Shown here: positions 7,260-15,556 of the stretch, in pieces
Layout of the letters: every line of letters starts with the position of its first letter
Position numbering within the stretch: position 1 is the first letter of the stretch
NCBI RefSeq assembly: GCF_000369625.1
Contig: NZ_KB850113.1
Coordinates: forward strand, 62,001 to 126,000
Length of the DNA: 64,000 nucleotides
Direction of reading: 5' to 3'
From: Acinetobacter variabilis
GTDB lineage: Bacteria; Pseudomonadota; Gammaproteobacteria; Pseudomonadales; Moraxellaceae
Translations under genes and position numbers: made by a program
Notes under the pieces: model-generated
Database searches by the model: none
Told to the model about the DNA's origin: nothing
Seen by the model: the letters and a program-made list of their open reading frames with translations, nothing else

Positions 7260-9062
7260 ATGAATGTGAATACAAACGCTTTAAAAAAGCTGGCCAGTGG
7301 GGTCTTAGTGGCCAGTTTAATGATAGCAGGTGCTGCACCCACATGGGCTGCTAATCCCGCTAATCCGAATAAAGTCTTAAAAACGGTCTTTCCCGCAGCT
7401 GAAACCGGTTTCGACCCCGGTTATATCCATGATCGTTATTCTGCCAAGATTAACTCAGCGATTTTCGAAACCTTATATACCTATGATTATCTGGCCTCAC
7501 CGGCGAAACTGGTGCCATTGACTGCAGTAGATATGCCTCAAGTCAGTGCAGACGGTTTGACTTATACCATTAAAGTTAAAAAGGGCATTTACTTTGCAGA
7601 TGATCCAGTCTTTGGTGGTAAAAAACGTGAACTGACCGCCTATGACTATGCCTATTCTCTAAAGCGTCTCTTAGATCCAAAGCTTAATTCACCAAATAGC
7701 TGGTTGCTGGATGGCCGGATCAAAGGGCTGGAAGCTTGGACAGCCATGGCGAAAAAGAATGGCAAGGTCTATGAAAATCCATTTGAAGGCATTCAGACTC
7801 CAGACCGCTATACGCTGGTACTCAAGCTGAATAATCCGGATCAGAACTTTCCGATGTTGCTGGCCCACGGTCCGGCTGCCGCAGTCGCACGCGAAGTCAT
7901 CGAAAAGTACAAAGACAAAGCTGGCTGGGTGATGAGTAAGCCGGTCGGTACAGGGCCTTATGTGCTTAACCGCTGGACACCGGGGTCACGCATTATCTTA
8001 AAGCCGAATCCGGCTTACCGTGGTTTTGTCTGGAACTATAAAGCTAACACTGCAGAAGACCAGGCGATTGTCAGTGCGATGCAGGGCAAAAAAATGCCTC
8101 AAATCGGCACCATTGATGTGCGTGTGATTGAAGAAGCACAATCACGGATGTTGTCATTTAAGAAAAATGAACTGGATCTGGTGGAAATAGACGGCGATCT
8201 GGTCGTACAGGCATTGGATGGTGACAAGTTAAAACCTGAGCTGGCCAAGCAAGGCATCAAGCTGTCGCGCATGTTGGAGCCATCGATTAACTACCATTAC
8301 TGGAATATGCAAGACCCGGTAGTGGGTGGTTTTACACCAGAAAAAATAGCCTTACGTCGTGCGATGGCAATGGCTTTTTCTGTTGAAAATATGATTAGCG
8401 TACTCCTTAAAGGAGATGGTGCAAAACTGCACATGCCTATCCCGCCAGGAGTTGCAGGTTATTCACCTGCCTATAAAACCAGTACACCCTATTCGGTCAA
8501 GGCAGCCAACATGTTGCTGGATCGCTATAACTATAAGATCAGTGCGGATGGCTGGCGGAGAACTCCTGAAGGCAAACCTCTGGTGATTGAACTAATTACT
8601 GCCAATACCAGTCGTGGGCAGCAACAGGGCGAATTCTGGAAAAAGACCCTAGATAATATTCATATCAAATTGACCAGTAAGGCCATGCCATTTGCTGAAG
8701 GCATCAAGCTGGAAAAGCAATGTAAAACCATGTTTAAAAGCTCTGCATGGATTGCCGATTATCCGGATGCAGACAACTTCATGCAGCTGTTCTATGGCAA
8801 AAACGTCAATGTCACCAATAATGCCTGCTTTAAGCATGCGGAATATGACCGTTTATATGAACAGAGTCAAAGCATGCCACCGGGTCCTGAACGGGATCTG
8901 GTTTATCGCAAAATGACCCGTATTCTAGAGGTCAATATGCCAACCATGATGCTGTATAGCACCTATCGTAATGCATTAACGCAACCTCATATTATTGGAC
9001 ACAAGTCCCATCCGATTCTGTCTACAGAATGGATATATATCGATATTGATACTAAAAAGTAA
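7260..9062 (+). CDS. ABC transporter substrate-binding protein, peptide family 5 (second copy)
   Basis: Second periplasmic solute-binding protein of the operon, 600 residues. The ATG at 7260 is chosen because it begins a normal signal peptide (MNVNTNALKKLASGVLVASL, cleavage near TWA); the open frame reaches back into the preceding gene. Conserved segments: INSAIFETLYTYDYLASPAK, PVGTGPYVLNRWTPGSR and WIADYPDADNFMQLFYG. Only 22 bases separate it from the first copy. The paralogues differ most in the part lining the ligand pocket (around residues 270-330), which suggests different peptide ranges. This is inference. Confidence 0.9.
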   Translation: MNVNTNALKKLASGVLVASLMIAGAAPTWAANPANPNKVLKTVFPAAETGFDPGYIHDRYSAKINSAIFETLYTYDYLASPAKLVPLTAVDMPQVSADGLTYTIKVKKGIYFADDPVFGGKKRELTAYDYAYSLKRLLDPKLNSPNSWLLDGRIKGLEAWTAMAKKNGKVYENPFEGIQTPDRYTLVLKLNNPDQNFPMLLAHGPAAAVAREVIEKYKDKAGWVMSKPVGTGPYVLNRWTPGSRIILKPNPAYRGFVWNYKANTAEDQAIVSAMQGKKMPQIGTIDVRVIEEAQSRMLSFKKNELDLVEIDGDLVVQALDGDKLKPELAKQGIKLSRMLEPSINYHYWNMQDPVVGGFTPEKIALRRAMAMAFSVENMISVLLKGDGAKLHMPIPPGVAGYSPAYKTSTPYSVKAANMLLDRYNYKISADGWRRTPEGKPLVIELITANTSRGQQQGEFWKKTLDNIHIKLTSKAMPFAEGIKLEKQCKTMFKSSAWIADYPDADNFMQLFYGKNVNVTNNACFKHAEYDRLYEQSQSMPPGPERDLVYRKMTRILEVNMPTMMLYSTYRNALTQPHIIGHKSHPILSTEWIYIDIDTKK

Positions 9063-9081
9063 GAAAAAGCTGGAGATGATG

Positions 9082-11085
9082 ATGACATTAAAACACTTGA
9101 AATTTACCACACTCTGTCTGGCGATGATCGGGGGATCTCAGACCGTCATGGCAGAGACCCAAACCCAGCTTTTGCCTTCATTCAAGGCTGCAGAAATTCC
9201 GGCATTGTGTGATGCCAATCTGGATAAAATGCAAAAAGATATCCAGAAATTTGAAAGCCAGAAAATCAAAAATAAGGCTGAAGCCCGTCCTTATCTGGCA
9301 GCTTGGGATACATTGCAGGCATCGATTGGTGATTTTGTTTCACCTATCGGTTTATATAGCAATGTTGATCCTGATCCGGCCTTGCGTCAGGCGGCAGATG
9401 ACTGTGAGCTGAAAATCAGTAAATATCTAACTTCCATGTATCAGAGTCCAAAACTGTATGCCCAGTTCAAGAAACTGAAAGCCACAGATCCGGTCGATGA
9501 GAAATTCCTGAAAGATATTCTGAATCAGTTTGAAAAAACCGGGGTGCAACTCAGCGCAGAGAAGCAGAAGCGTCTGAAGGAAATTATTGAAGAAAGTACC
9601 AAACTGGGGCAGGACTATTCCAAGAATGTACGTGATAACCCTGAAAAAGTTGAATTCACTGCTGCAGAACTAAAAGGTTTACCTACGAGCTATATCGCCG
9701 GTTTAAAGAAAAATGAAAAGGGAAATTATCTGCTCGGCTTCGACTATCCGGAATATCAGCCGTTTATGGAGCTGGCAGAGAGTGATGAAGCACGTAAACG
9801 TTATCAGACTGCGTATACCCGTCGCGGTACCGAGAAAAATCTCGAATATATGAAAAAGGCTATTGATCTGCGTTATGAACTGGCCCAGCTCTTTGATAAA
9901 GATAGCTATGCGTATGTTGCTTTAAAAGATCGTATGGCCAAAACCCCAGAAGCAGTCAATAGTTTTCTGGATGAGGTCTATGCCAAAGTTGCGCCATTAG
10001 AAAAGCAGGATGTTGAAGAATTACGTCAGTTCAAGGCAGAAACCTTAAAAATTCCTTTGGAAAAAGCAGAGATTGAGCGCTGGAGTCAGGGTTACTGGAG
10101 TGAAAAACTGCGTCAGGCCAAATATAAGGTGGACCAGGAAAAACTGCGTGATTATTTCCCGACTGAAGCGGCGCAAAAATGGTTATTTGCGGTTTCTTCC
10201 GAATTATATGGGATTGAATTCAAGCCAGTAAAAGTCAAAGCCTGGCACGATGAAGTCGAATATTATGCCGTGCATGATAAAGCCACCGGTGAGTTTATGG
10301 GCGGACTTTATGTCGATAAATACCCACGTGAAGGCAAATATGGCCATGCTGCAGTCTGGGGTGTTTATGGTGGCAGCCGTTTAAATCATCGCCGTCCGGT
10401 CTCTGTTTTGGTGACCAACTTCAACCGTAAAGGTCTGAACAGTAATGAGCTGGAAACCTTTGTGCATGAAATGGGTCATGCGCTGCATGGAATTTTATCG
10501 AAGACCCGTTATACCGAGCAGTCAGGTACATCGGTAGAGCGTGACTTTGTTGAAGCACCTTCACAAATGTATGAAGAGTGGGCGCGCCGTTTCGAGACTT
10601 TATCTAAAGTAGCGGATTACTGTGAACCAGCTTGTCCTCGTGTTGATGAAGCCATGACCGAACGCTTAAAGAACGTGAAAAATTATGGCCGCGGCCTGCA
10701 TTATGCCCGTCAGACTTTATATGCTCAGTACGACATGGCCCTGCACGGTAAAGATGCGAAAAGCATTGATCCGTTAAAACTCTGGCAAGATATGGAAAGT
10801 AAAACTGCATTGGGTTCTGTTCCAGGTCAGCAATTCCCTGGTCAGTTCGGACACTTGATGGGTGGCTATCAGGCGGGTTATTACAGCTATATGTGGTCAG
10901 AAGTACTGGCACTCGACATGCTATCCGCTTATGGTGATCATCTGATGGATCCGAAAGTCGGCATGCATTATCGCGAGACCGTACTGGCACAAGGCGGACA
11001 AAAACCGGGCGATCAGATGGTTAAGGATTTTCTGGGCCGCGAACCGGACAGCAAAGCTTTCTTTAATGAAATTTCAGGACATTAA
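9082..11085 (+). CDS. Secreted M3-family zinc oligopeptidase
   Basis: Metallopeptidase of the thimet oligopeptidase/Dcp family, 667 residues, predicted periplasmic. Signal peptide MTLKHLKFTTLCLAMIGG ending near VMA. The zinc motif HEMGHALHG is at residues 462-470, followed by the downstream metal-ligand Glu in FVEAPSQMYEEW. Three ATGs follow GGAG in a row; the third (9082) has the best spacing, with 9076 and 9079 possible. M3 enzymes of this type are mostly cytoplasmic, so a signal peptide and a place inside a peptide-transport operon are notable. It probably trims imported peptides in the periplasm before capture or ABC transport. Gap to the next gene is 17 bases. Confidence 0.92.
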   Translation: MTLKHLKFTTLCLAMIGGSQTVMAETQTQLLPSFKAAEIPALCDANLDKMQKDIQKFESQKIKNKAEARPYLAAWDTLQASIGDFVSPIGLYSNVDPDPALRQAADDCELKISKYLTSMYQSPKLYAQFKKLKATDPVDEKFLKDILNQFEKTGVQLSAEKQKRLKEIIEESTKLGQDYSKNVRDNPEKVEFTAAELKGLPTSYIAGLKKNEKGNYLLGFDYPEYQPFMELAESDEARKRYQTAYTRRGTEKNLEYMKKAIDLRYELAQLFDKDSYAYVALKDRMAKTPEAVNSFLDEVYAKVAPLEKQDVEELRQFKAETLKIPLEKAEIERWSQGYWSEKLRQAKYKVDQEKLRDYFPTEAAQKWLFAVSSELYGIEFKPVKVKAWHDEVEYYAVHDKATGEFMGGLYVDKYPREGKYGHAAVWGVYGGSRLNHRRPVSVLVTNFNRKGLNSNELETFVHEMGHALHGILSKTRYTEQSGTSVERDFVEAPSQMYEEWARRFETLSKVADYCEPACPRVDEAMTERLKNVKNYGRGLHYARQTLYAQYDMALHGKDAKSIDPLKLWQDMESKTALGSVPGQQFPGQFGHLMGGYQAGYYSYMWSEVLALDMLSAYGDHLMDPKVGMHYRETVLAQGGQKPGDQMVKDFLGREPDSKAFFNEISGH

Positions 11086-11102
11086 GTCAAGGAAGGAAAG
11101 CG

Positions 11103-12041
11103 ATGCTGGCATATATTATTCGAAGGATTTGGCAAATGATCCCCACCATGCTGGGGGTGATTCTGCTGATATTCCTGTTATTTAACTGGGTCGGAGGAGA
11201 TCCGGCCTATATCCTGGCCGGTAAAATGGCCAATGCTGAGCAGATTGAAAATATCCGCCAGCAGCTCGGGGTCGATCAGCCTTATTACGTACAACTCTGG
11301 ATTTTTATCCAGCAGATTTTGACCTTTGATTATGGCGTGAGCTGGAGTACCGGTGAGTCGGTATCCCAGATTATTACCACGCGTTTGGGGCCATCACTGA
11401 CCATTCTGATTCCACTCACGATTCTGCAAACAATCGTTTCAATCATTCTGGCACTCGGGGTAGCTTCAGTACGCGGTTCGTTGACTGACCGCATGATCAT
11501 GATGTTGTGTACCATCGGTATGTCGATCAGTATTCTGGTATATATCATCGTGTTCCAGTATGTCTTGGCTTATGAACTGAGCTGGTTTCCGGTACAGGGC
11601 TGGAGCGATAACTTTACTGAAAACTTATTCAAATATGCACTATTACCAGTATTAATCATGCTGGTGGTGAGTATTGCACCGACCTTACGTCTGTACCGCA
11701 GTTTTGTTCTGGATGAAGTCAATCAGGATTATGTCCGCACCGCACGTGCCAAAGGTCTGGGCGAAAGCCGTATTCTGGGCGTGCATGTACTGCGCAATGC
11801 TTCGATTCCAATCATTACTGATGTCATGGCGGGACTTCCGGCTTTACTGATCGGTGCTTTCCTGATTGAACGTTTCTTCGGTATTCCTGGCATTGGCCGT
11901 GAAGTAATTATCGCAGTTGAGCGTTCTGACTTTCCGGTGATTAAAGCGATTACGGTCTATGTTGCGGCTGCGACCATGTTATTTAACCTGATTGCCGATC
12001 TGATCTATAAATGGGTCGATCCACGTGTACAGTTGAAGTAG
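11103..12041 (+). CDS. Peptide ABC transporter permease, DppB/YejB type
   Basis: Inner-membrane permease of 312 residues. It starts with the usual MLAYIIRRIWQMIPTMLGVILLIFLLF helix and has the binding-protein-dependent permease domain after about residue 95. The cytoplasmic coupling helix that docks on the ATPase is RTARAKGLGESRILGVHVLR. It ends IYKWVDPRVQLK, typical of DppB/OppB/YejB. AGGAAGG precedes the ATG. The gene is followed after seven bases by its partner permease, so translation is probably coupled. Confidence 0.93.
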   Translation: MLAYIIRRIWQMIPTMLGVILLIFLLFNWVGGDPAYILAGKMANAEQIENIRQQLGVDQPYYVQLWIFIQQILTFDYGVSWSTGESVSQIITTRLGPSLTILIPLTILQTIVSIILALGVASVRGSLTDRMIMMLCTIGMSISILVYIIVFQYVLAYELSWFPVQGWSDNFTENLFKYALLPVLIMLVVSIAPTLRLYRSFVLDEVNQDYVRTARAKGLGESRILGVHVLRNASIPIITDVMAGLPALLIGAFLIERFFGIPGIGREVIIAVERSDFPVIKAITVYVAAATMLFNLIADLIYKWVDPRVQLK

Positions 12042-12048
12042 GTGAATT

Positions 12049-13197
12049 ATGCTGAGTGCGATATTTAAAAAAGAGCAACATGCTTCAGCAGTGCCTGAGT
12101 CTGCTTCAACCGGATTATGGCAGCTGGCGTTGCGTCGTCTGAAACGTGACCGCATTGCGATGTTCTCCCTATTTGTGGTGCTGTTTTATCTGCTGATGCT
12201 TCTGCTTTCCATGACCGGTATGATTGCCAAGGACTGGAATAAGGAAGTGGCGGTGAGTTATGCACCCCCAAGTTTTATCTATACACCGTCTGTACCTGGA
12301 GCTGCAGGTGAAGATCAAAATACTGAATCTGCCGTAGTGCCAGTTAATCTAGTTGATCCTTTAAAAGATGTGATTGCTGAACTGGAAGCAGAAATTGCTG
12401 CTGAACAGGGTGCAGGTGCGATTGATTATTATGGTGTAGTCGATCCACTGGCTGAAGATATGAAAGCCATTGATCAGGAATTAGGTGGTCAGTTACTGGA
12501 TCAGAGTAGTGAGCTTAAACAGAGCCTGTTCTTTGGCGCAGATAAATGGGGTCAGGATGTACTACTGAAAACCATTAAAGGTGCAGAAACTTCGATCTTG
12601 GTTGGCCTGATTGCTGCGCTGGTTGCGGTGGTGATTGGTACGGTACTGGGGGCGATTGCTGGTTATTTCGGTGGCTGGGTCGATGATGTCCTGAACTGGT
12701 TCTACAATATCTTTACTTCTATTCCATACTTATTGCTTGTATTAGCGATTGCAGCAGTACTGCAACAAAAAGGGATCTTATCGATTATCCTGATTTTGGG
12801 TCTGACTGGCTGGACTGGGGTGTTCCGTTTGGTTCGTGCTGAATATATGAAGCATACTGCGCGTGAATATGTGCTGGCAGCGAAAGCCATTGGGGTAAGC
12901 AATATGCGCCGTATCTTCGTGCATATTTTCCCGAATGTCAGCCATATCGCTTTGGTTCAAATGTCTATTCTTGCAGTGGCCTTTATCAAGTCCGAAGTGA
13001 TTCTGAGCTTCTTAGGCTTTGGCGTACCGATTGGGGTAGTGTCATGGGGTAGTATGCTGAATGAAGCGCAAAGCGAGCTGATTTTAGGAAAATGGTGGCA
13101 GTTAACTGCGGCATCGGTGGCGATGGCGGTACTGGTGACAGCTTTCTCAATGTTTACTGATGCATTACGTGATGCATTAGATCCAAAACTGAAATAG
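12049..13197 (+). CDS. Peptide ABC transporter permease, DppC/YejE type, with long periplasmic loop
   Basis: Second permease, 382 residues, longer than the roughly 300 usual for DppC/OppC. After the first helix (about residues 40-60) comes a periplasmic segment of about 100 residues, acidic and Ala/Glu-rich (DVIAELEAEIAAEQGAGA, DPLAEDMKAIDQELGG). The conserved FGADKWGQDVLLKTIKGAETS follows. The ATPase-coupling motif is LAAKAIGVSNMRRIFVHIFPN and the end is DALRDALDPKLK. YejE-type permeases also have a long loop here, but this sequence is not recognised from them. It may contact the binding proteins or the peptidase. Confidence 0.92.
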   Translation: MLSAIFKKEQHASAVPESASTGLWQLALRRLKRDRIAMFSLFVVLFYLLMLLLSMTGMIAKDWNKEVAVSYAPPSFIYTPSVPGAAGEDQNTESAVVPVNLVDPLKDVIAELEAEIAAEQGAGAIDYYGVVDPLAEDMKAIDQELGGQLLDQSSELKQSLFFGADKWGQDVLLKTIKGAETSILVGLIAALVAVVIGTVLGAIAGYFGGWVDDVLNWFYNIFTSIPYLLLVLAIAAVLQQKGILSIILILGLTGWTGVFRLVRAEYMKHTAREYVLAAKAIGVSNMRRIFVHIFPNVSHIALVQMSILAVAFIKSEVILSFLGFGVPIGVVSWGSMLNEAQSELILGKWWQLTAASVAMAVLVTAFSMFTDALRDALDPKLK

Positions 13198-13207
13198 GAG
13201 CGCAGCG

Positions 13208-14935
13208 ATGTCTGAAATGAATCCAAGCACAGCACCCGCGTTACTTCGCGTAGACAACCTGCGCGTCAGTTTTAAAGGTGAAAATAAACAGTACGTGGAA
13301 ACGGTCAAAGGAATTTCATTTGAAATTCCGGCCAATACCACAGTGGCATTAGTCGGTGAATCCGGAAGTGGTAAATCTGTGACTTCATTGGCAGTGATGG
13401 GACTATTAGCACCTGAGAACTCGAAGGTCGCTGAAGACAGTCAGATCCTGTTTGAAGGTCGGGACCTATTGAAACTTAAGTCGAGTGAAATGCGTCAGAT
13501 CTGTGGCAAAGAAATTGCCATGATCTTCCAGGAGCCGATGTCCTCATTGAATCCAGTGTTTACTGTAGGCATGCAGATCTCGGAAATTCTACGTCTGCAT
13601 TTGGGCATGAATAAAAAGCAGGCCCGTCAAAGAACACTGGAACTTTTGCAGGAAGTCGGTATTCCTTCTCCGGAAACCAAAATTGATGCTTATCCGAGTC
13701 AGTTGTCTGGCGGACAGCAACAACGGGTCATGATTGCGATGGCAATTGCCTGTGAACCGAAACTCTTGATTGCTGATGAGCCAACGACAGCACTGGATGT
13801 GACCATTCAGAAACAGATTCTGGATCTGCTTGAATCCCTGCGCCAGCGCCGTCAAATGTCGATGTTATTCATCAGTCATGACCTGGCGGTCGTTGGTGAA
13901 ATTGCGGATCAGGTCATTGTAATGCGTTATGGCGAGATTCGTGAGCAAGGTTCGGTGACAGAAGTCCTGAACAATCCTCAGGATATTTATACCCAAGCCT
14001 TGTTGCATTGCCGCCCACAGCTCTCGCACCGTCCTTTGCGTTTGCCGGTGATTAGCGACTTTATGAAACAGGATAGTCTGGCACATGACCTGCATGCGAA
14101 CGCTCCGCTAAAACAGGAGCGTTCTCGTGGTTTAAAAGGTAATGAAGAGATCATTCTGGATGTACGCGATCTGAAAAAATCCTTCTATAGCCGTAAAGGC
14201 CTATTTGGCAAAGATGAATTTCAGGCCGTGAAAGGGGTGTCTTTTCAGCTGGCTAAAGGCAAAACCTTAGGACTGGTTGGTGAATCAGGTTCTGGTAAAA
14301 CCACGATTGGTTTACTCTTGATGCGTCTACAGCAGGCCACAGGCGGCAAGGCGTTGTTTCAGGGCAAAGATATCTTGTCGATGACTGAAAAAGAGTTTAC
14401 AGCCTATCAGCGTAAAATCCAGATCATTTTCCAGAATCCGTATGCTTCGCTGAATCCGCGTTTTACCGTGGGACAAATCCTGATGGAGCCGATGCAGATT
14501 CATCATATCGGTAAGGATGATGCAGAACGTAAACAGATGGCACTGGATCTGCTGGAACGGGTCAGCTTGCCGGCTCAAGCTTTCTATCGCTATCCGCATG
14601 AGTTCTCAGGTGGTCAGCGTCAGCGGATTGCAATTGCACGCTGTCTGACCTTAAAGCCTGAAATCCTGATCTGTGATGAATCCGTGTCCGCACTGGATGT
14701 ATCGGTACAGGCACAGGTGCTGAACTTATTGCAGGATTTACAGGATGAGTTTGGTCTGAGTTATATCTTTATTTCGCATGATTTATCAGTAGTGAAATAT
14801 ATTTCTGATCAGATTATGGTGCTAAATCATGGTGATCTGGTGGAAATTGCCAACTCAGATGACCTGTATCAATCGCCACAGCATGAATATACCAAGCGTT
14901 TACTTGGTGCTATTCCGCAAGGGATTCCACAATAA
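13208..14935 (+). CDS. Fused double ATPase of a peptide ABC transporter, YejF type
   Basis: Two ATPase domains in one chain of 575 residues, replacing separate DppD and DppF. First domain: Walker A GESGSGKS (near residue 54), signature LSGGQQQR, Walker B LLIADEP. Second domain from about residue 315: GESGSGKT, FSGGQRQR and LICDESVSALD. Each domain is followed by the peptide-transporter C-terminal region. Last gene of the operon, ten bases after the permease, with an intrinsic terminator directly after it. Cytoplasmic, powering both permeases. Both sites look intact. Confidence 0.94.
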   Translation: MSEMNPSTAPALLRVDNLRVSFKGENKQYVETVKGISFEIPANTTVALVGESGSGKSVTSLAVMGLLAPENSKVAEDSQILFEGRDLLKLKSSEMRQICGKEIAMIFQEPMSSLNPVFTVGMQISEILRLHLGMNKKQARQRTLELLQEVGIPSPETKIDAYPSQLSGGQQQRVMIAMAIACEPKLLIADEPTTALDVTIQKQILDLLESLRQRRQMSMLFISHDLAVVGEIADQVIVMRYGEIREQGSVTEVLNNPQDIYTQALLHCRPQLSHRPLRLPVISDFMKQDSLAHDLHANAPLKQERSRGLKGNEEIILDVRDLKKSFYSRKGLFGKDEFQAVKGVSFQLAKGKTLGLVGESGSGKTTIGLLLMRLQQATGGKALFQGKDILSMTEKEFTAYQRKIQIIFQNPYASLNPRFTVGQILMEPMQIHHIGKDDAERKQMALDLLERVSLPAQAFYRYPHEFSGGQRQRIAIARCLTLKPEILICDESVSALDVSVQAQVLNLLQDLQDEFGLSYIFISHDLSVVKYISDQIMVLNHGDLVEIANSDDLYQSPQHEYTKRLLGAIPQGIPQ

Positions 14936-14954
14936 TATTTTAAGTTCCAAATAT

Positions 14955-14980
14955 AATGCCCACATTGTTGGGCATTTTTT
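14955..14980 (+). terminator. Intrinsic terminator of the peptide ABC operon
   Basis: AATGCCCA, six-base loop and TGGGCATT form an eight-pair stem followed by a T-run. Confidence 0.85.
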
Positions 14981-15500
14981 ATGACTGAACGATGTTTTCA
15001 GGAAACAAGTGAGATAGCTGCATATGTATCAGATTCTGGTCGGCTGTACTGAACAGACTAAGGTTAAGATCATGATCCTGTGCGGCTGTATGGAAGCGGA
15101 GCAGCCCAGTCTGCTGCTGATCTGCAGGAGGAATCATGATATATTCAACCTTCTGAACTTCACTGAGTTTGCATATCTTGCTGTAAGGATGACCAAAGAG
15201 AGACCAAACAATATCATGCTCAGAAATGACCAATATCCGATTTGTTTTTATAATATGGACTACCAGTACCAATAACAGAGAGGAACCGATCAGTATACAG
15301 GTCCATGAATCCAGTATTTTTAGAGGCTGCATACTGAAATCACGAAGAAAATGAATATCGCTGAAAGGGATGGAGCTGCGCTGATGATCTGCTCTTTGCC
15401 AGATGCTGTAATGAACCAGCATAAAATGAACTAGCATTAGTATGTAGAAACCATAAAGCCGGGAAGCCTGAGGTGCCACCGGATGATAATATTGGGTCAT
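14979..15500 (-). CDS. Unrecognised two-helix membrane protein
   Basis: 173 residues from the ATG at 15500. The frame extends ten codons upstream, but those would lie inside the rluB terminator, so the inner start is used; the ribosome site is weak (AAGAAC). Two hydrophobic helices can be seen, around residues 17-33 (LYGFYILMLVHFMLVH) and 70-87 (CILIGSSLLLVLVVHII). The remaining C-terminal half (VISEHDIVWSLFGHPYSK onward) is soluble and resembles a small PH-like domain as seen in bacterial membrane-anchored proteins, though this is only an impression. No function is assigned. Convergent with the ABC operon. Confidence 0.6.
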   Translation of the reverse strand: MTQYYHPVAPQASRLYGFYILMLVHFMLVHYSIWQRADHQRSSIPFSDIHFLRDFSMQPLKILDSWTCILIGSSLLLVLVVHIIKTNRILVISEHDIVWSLFGHPYSKICKLSEVQKVEYIMIPPADQQQTGLLRFHTAAQDHDLNLSLFSTADQNLIHMQLSHLFPENIVQS

Positions 15501-15514
15501 TATTATTGTTCTTG

Positions 15515-15541
15515 CAAAAAAAAGAGCCACCGAAGTGACTC
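15515..15541 (-). terminator. Intrinsic terminator of rluB
   Basis: Minus strand GAGTCAC, TTCG tetraloop, GTGGCTC, then eight or nine T residues. One G-T wobble pair in the stem. Confidence 0.88.
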
Positions 15542-15556
15542 TATCTTATTTAAAGC

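Noticed and set aside
15501..15530. N-terminal extension (MALFFARTII) of the small membrane protein
   Set aside because: It would be coded within the rluB terminator stem and T-run, so the inner ATG is used.
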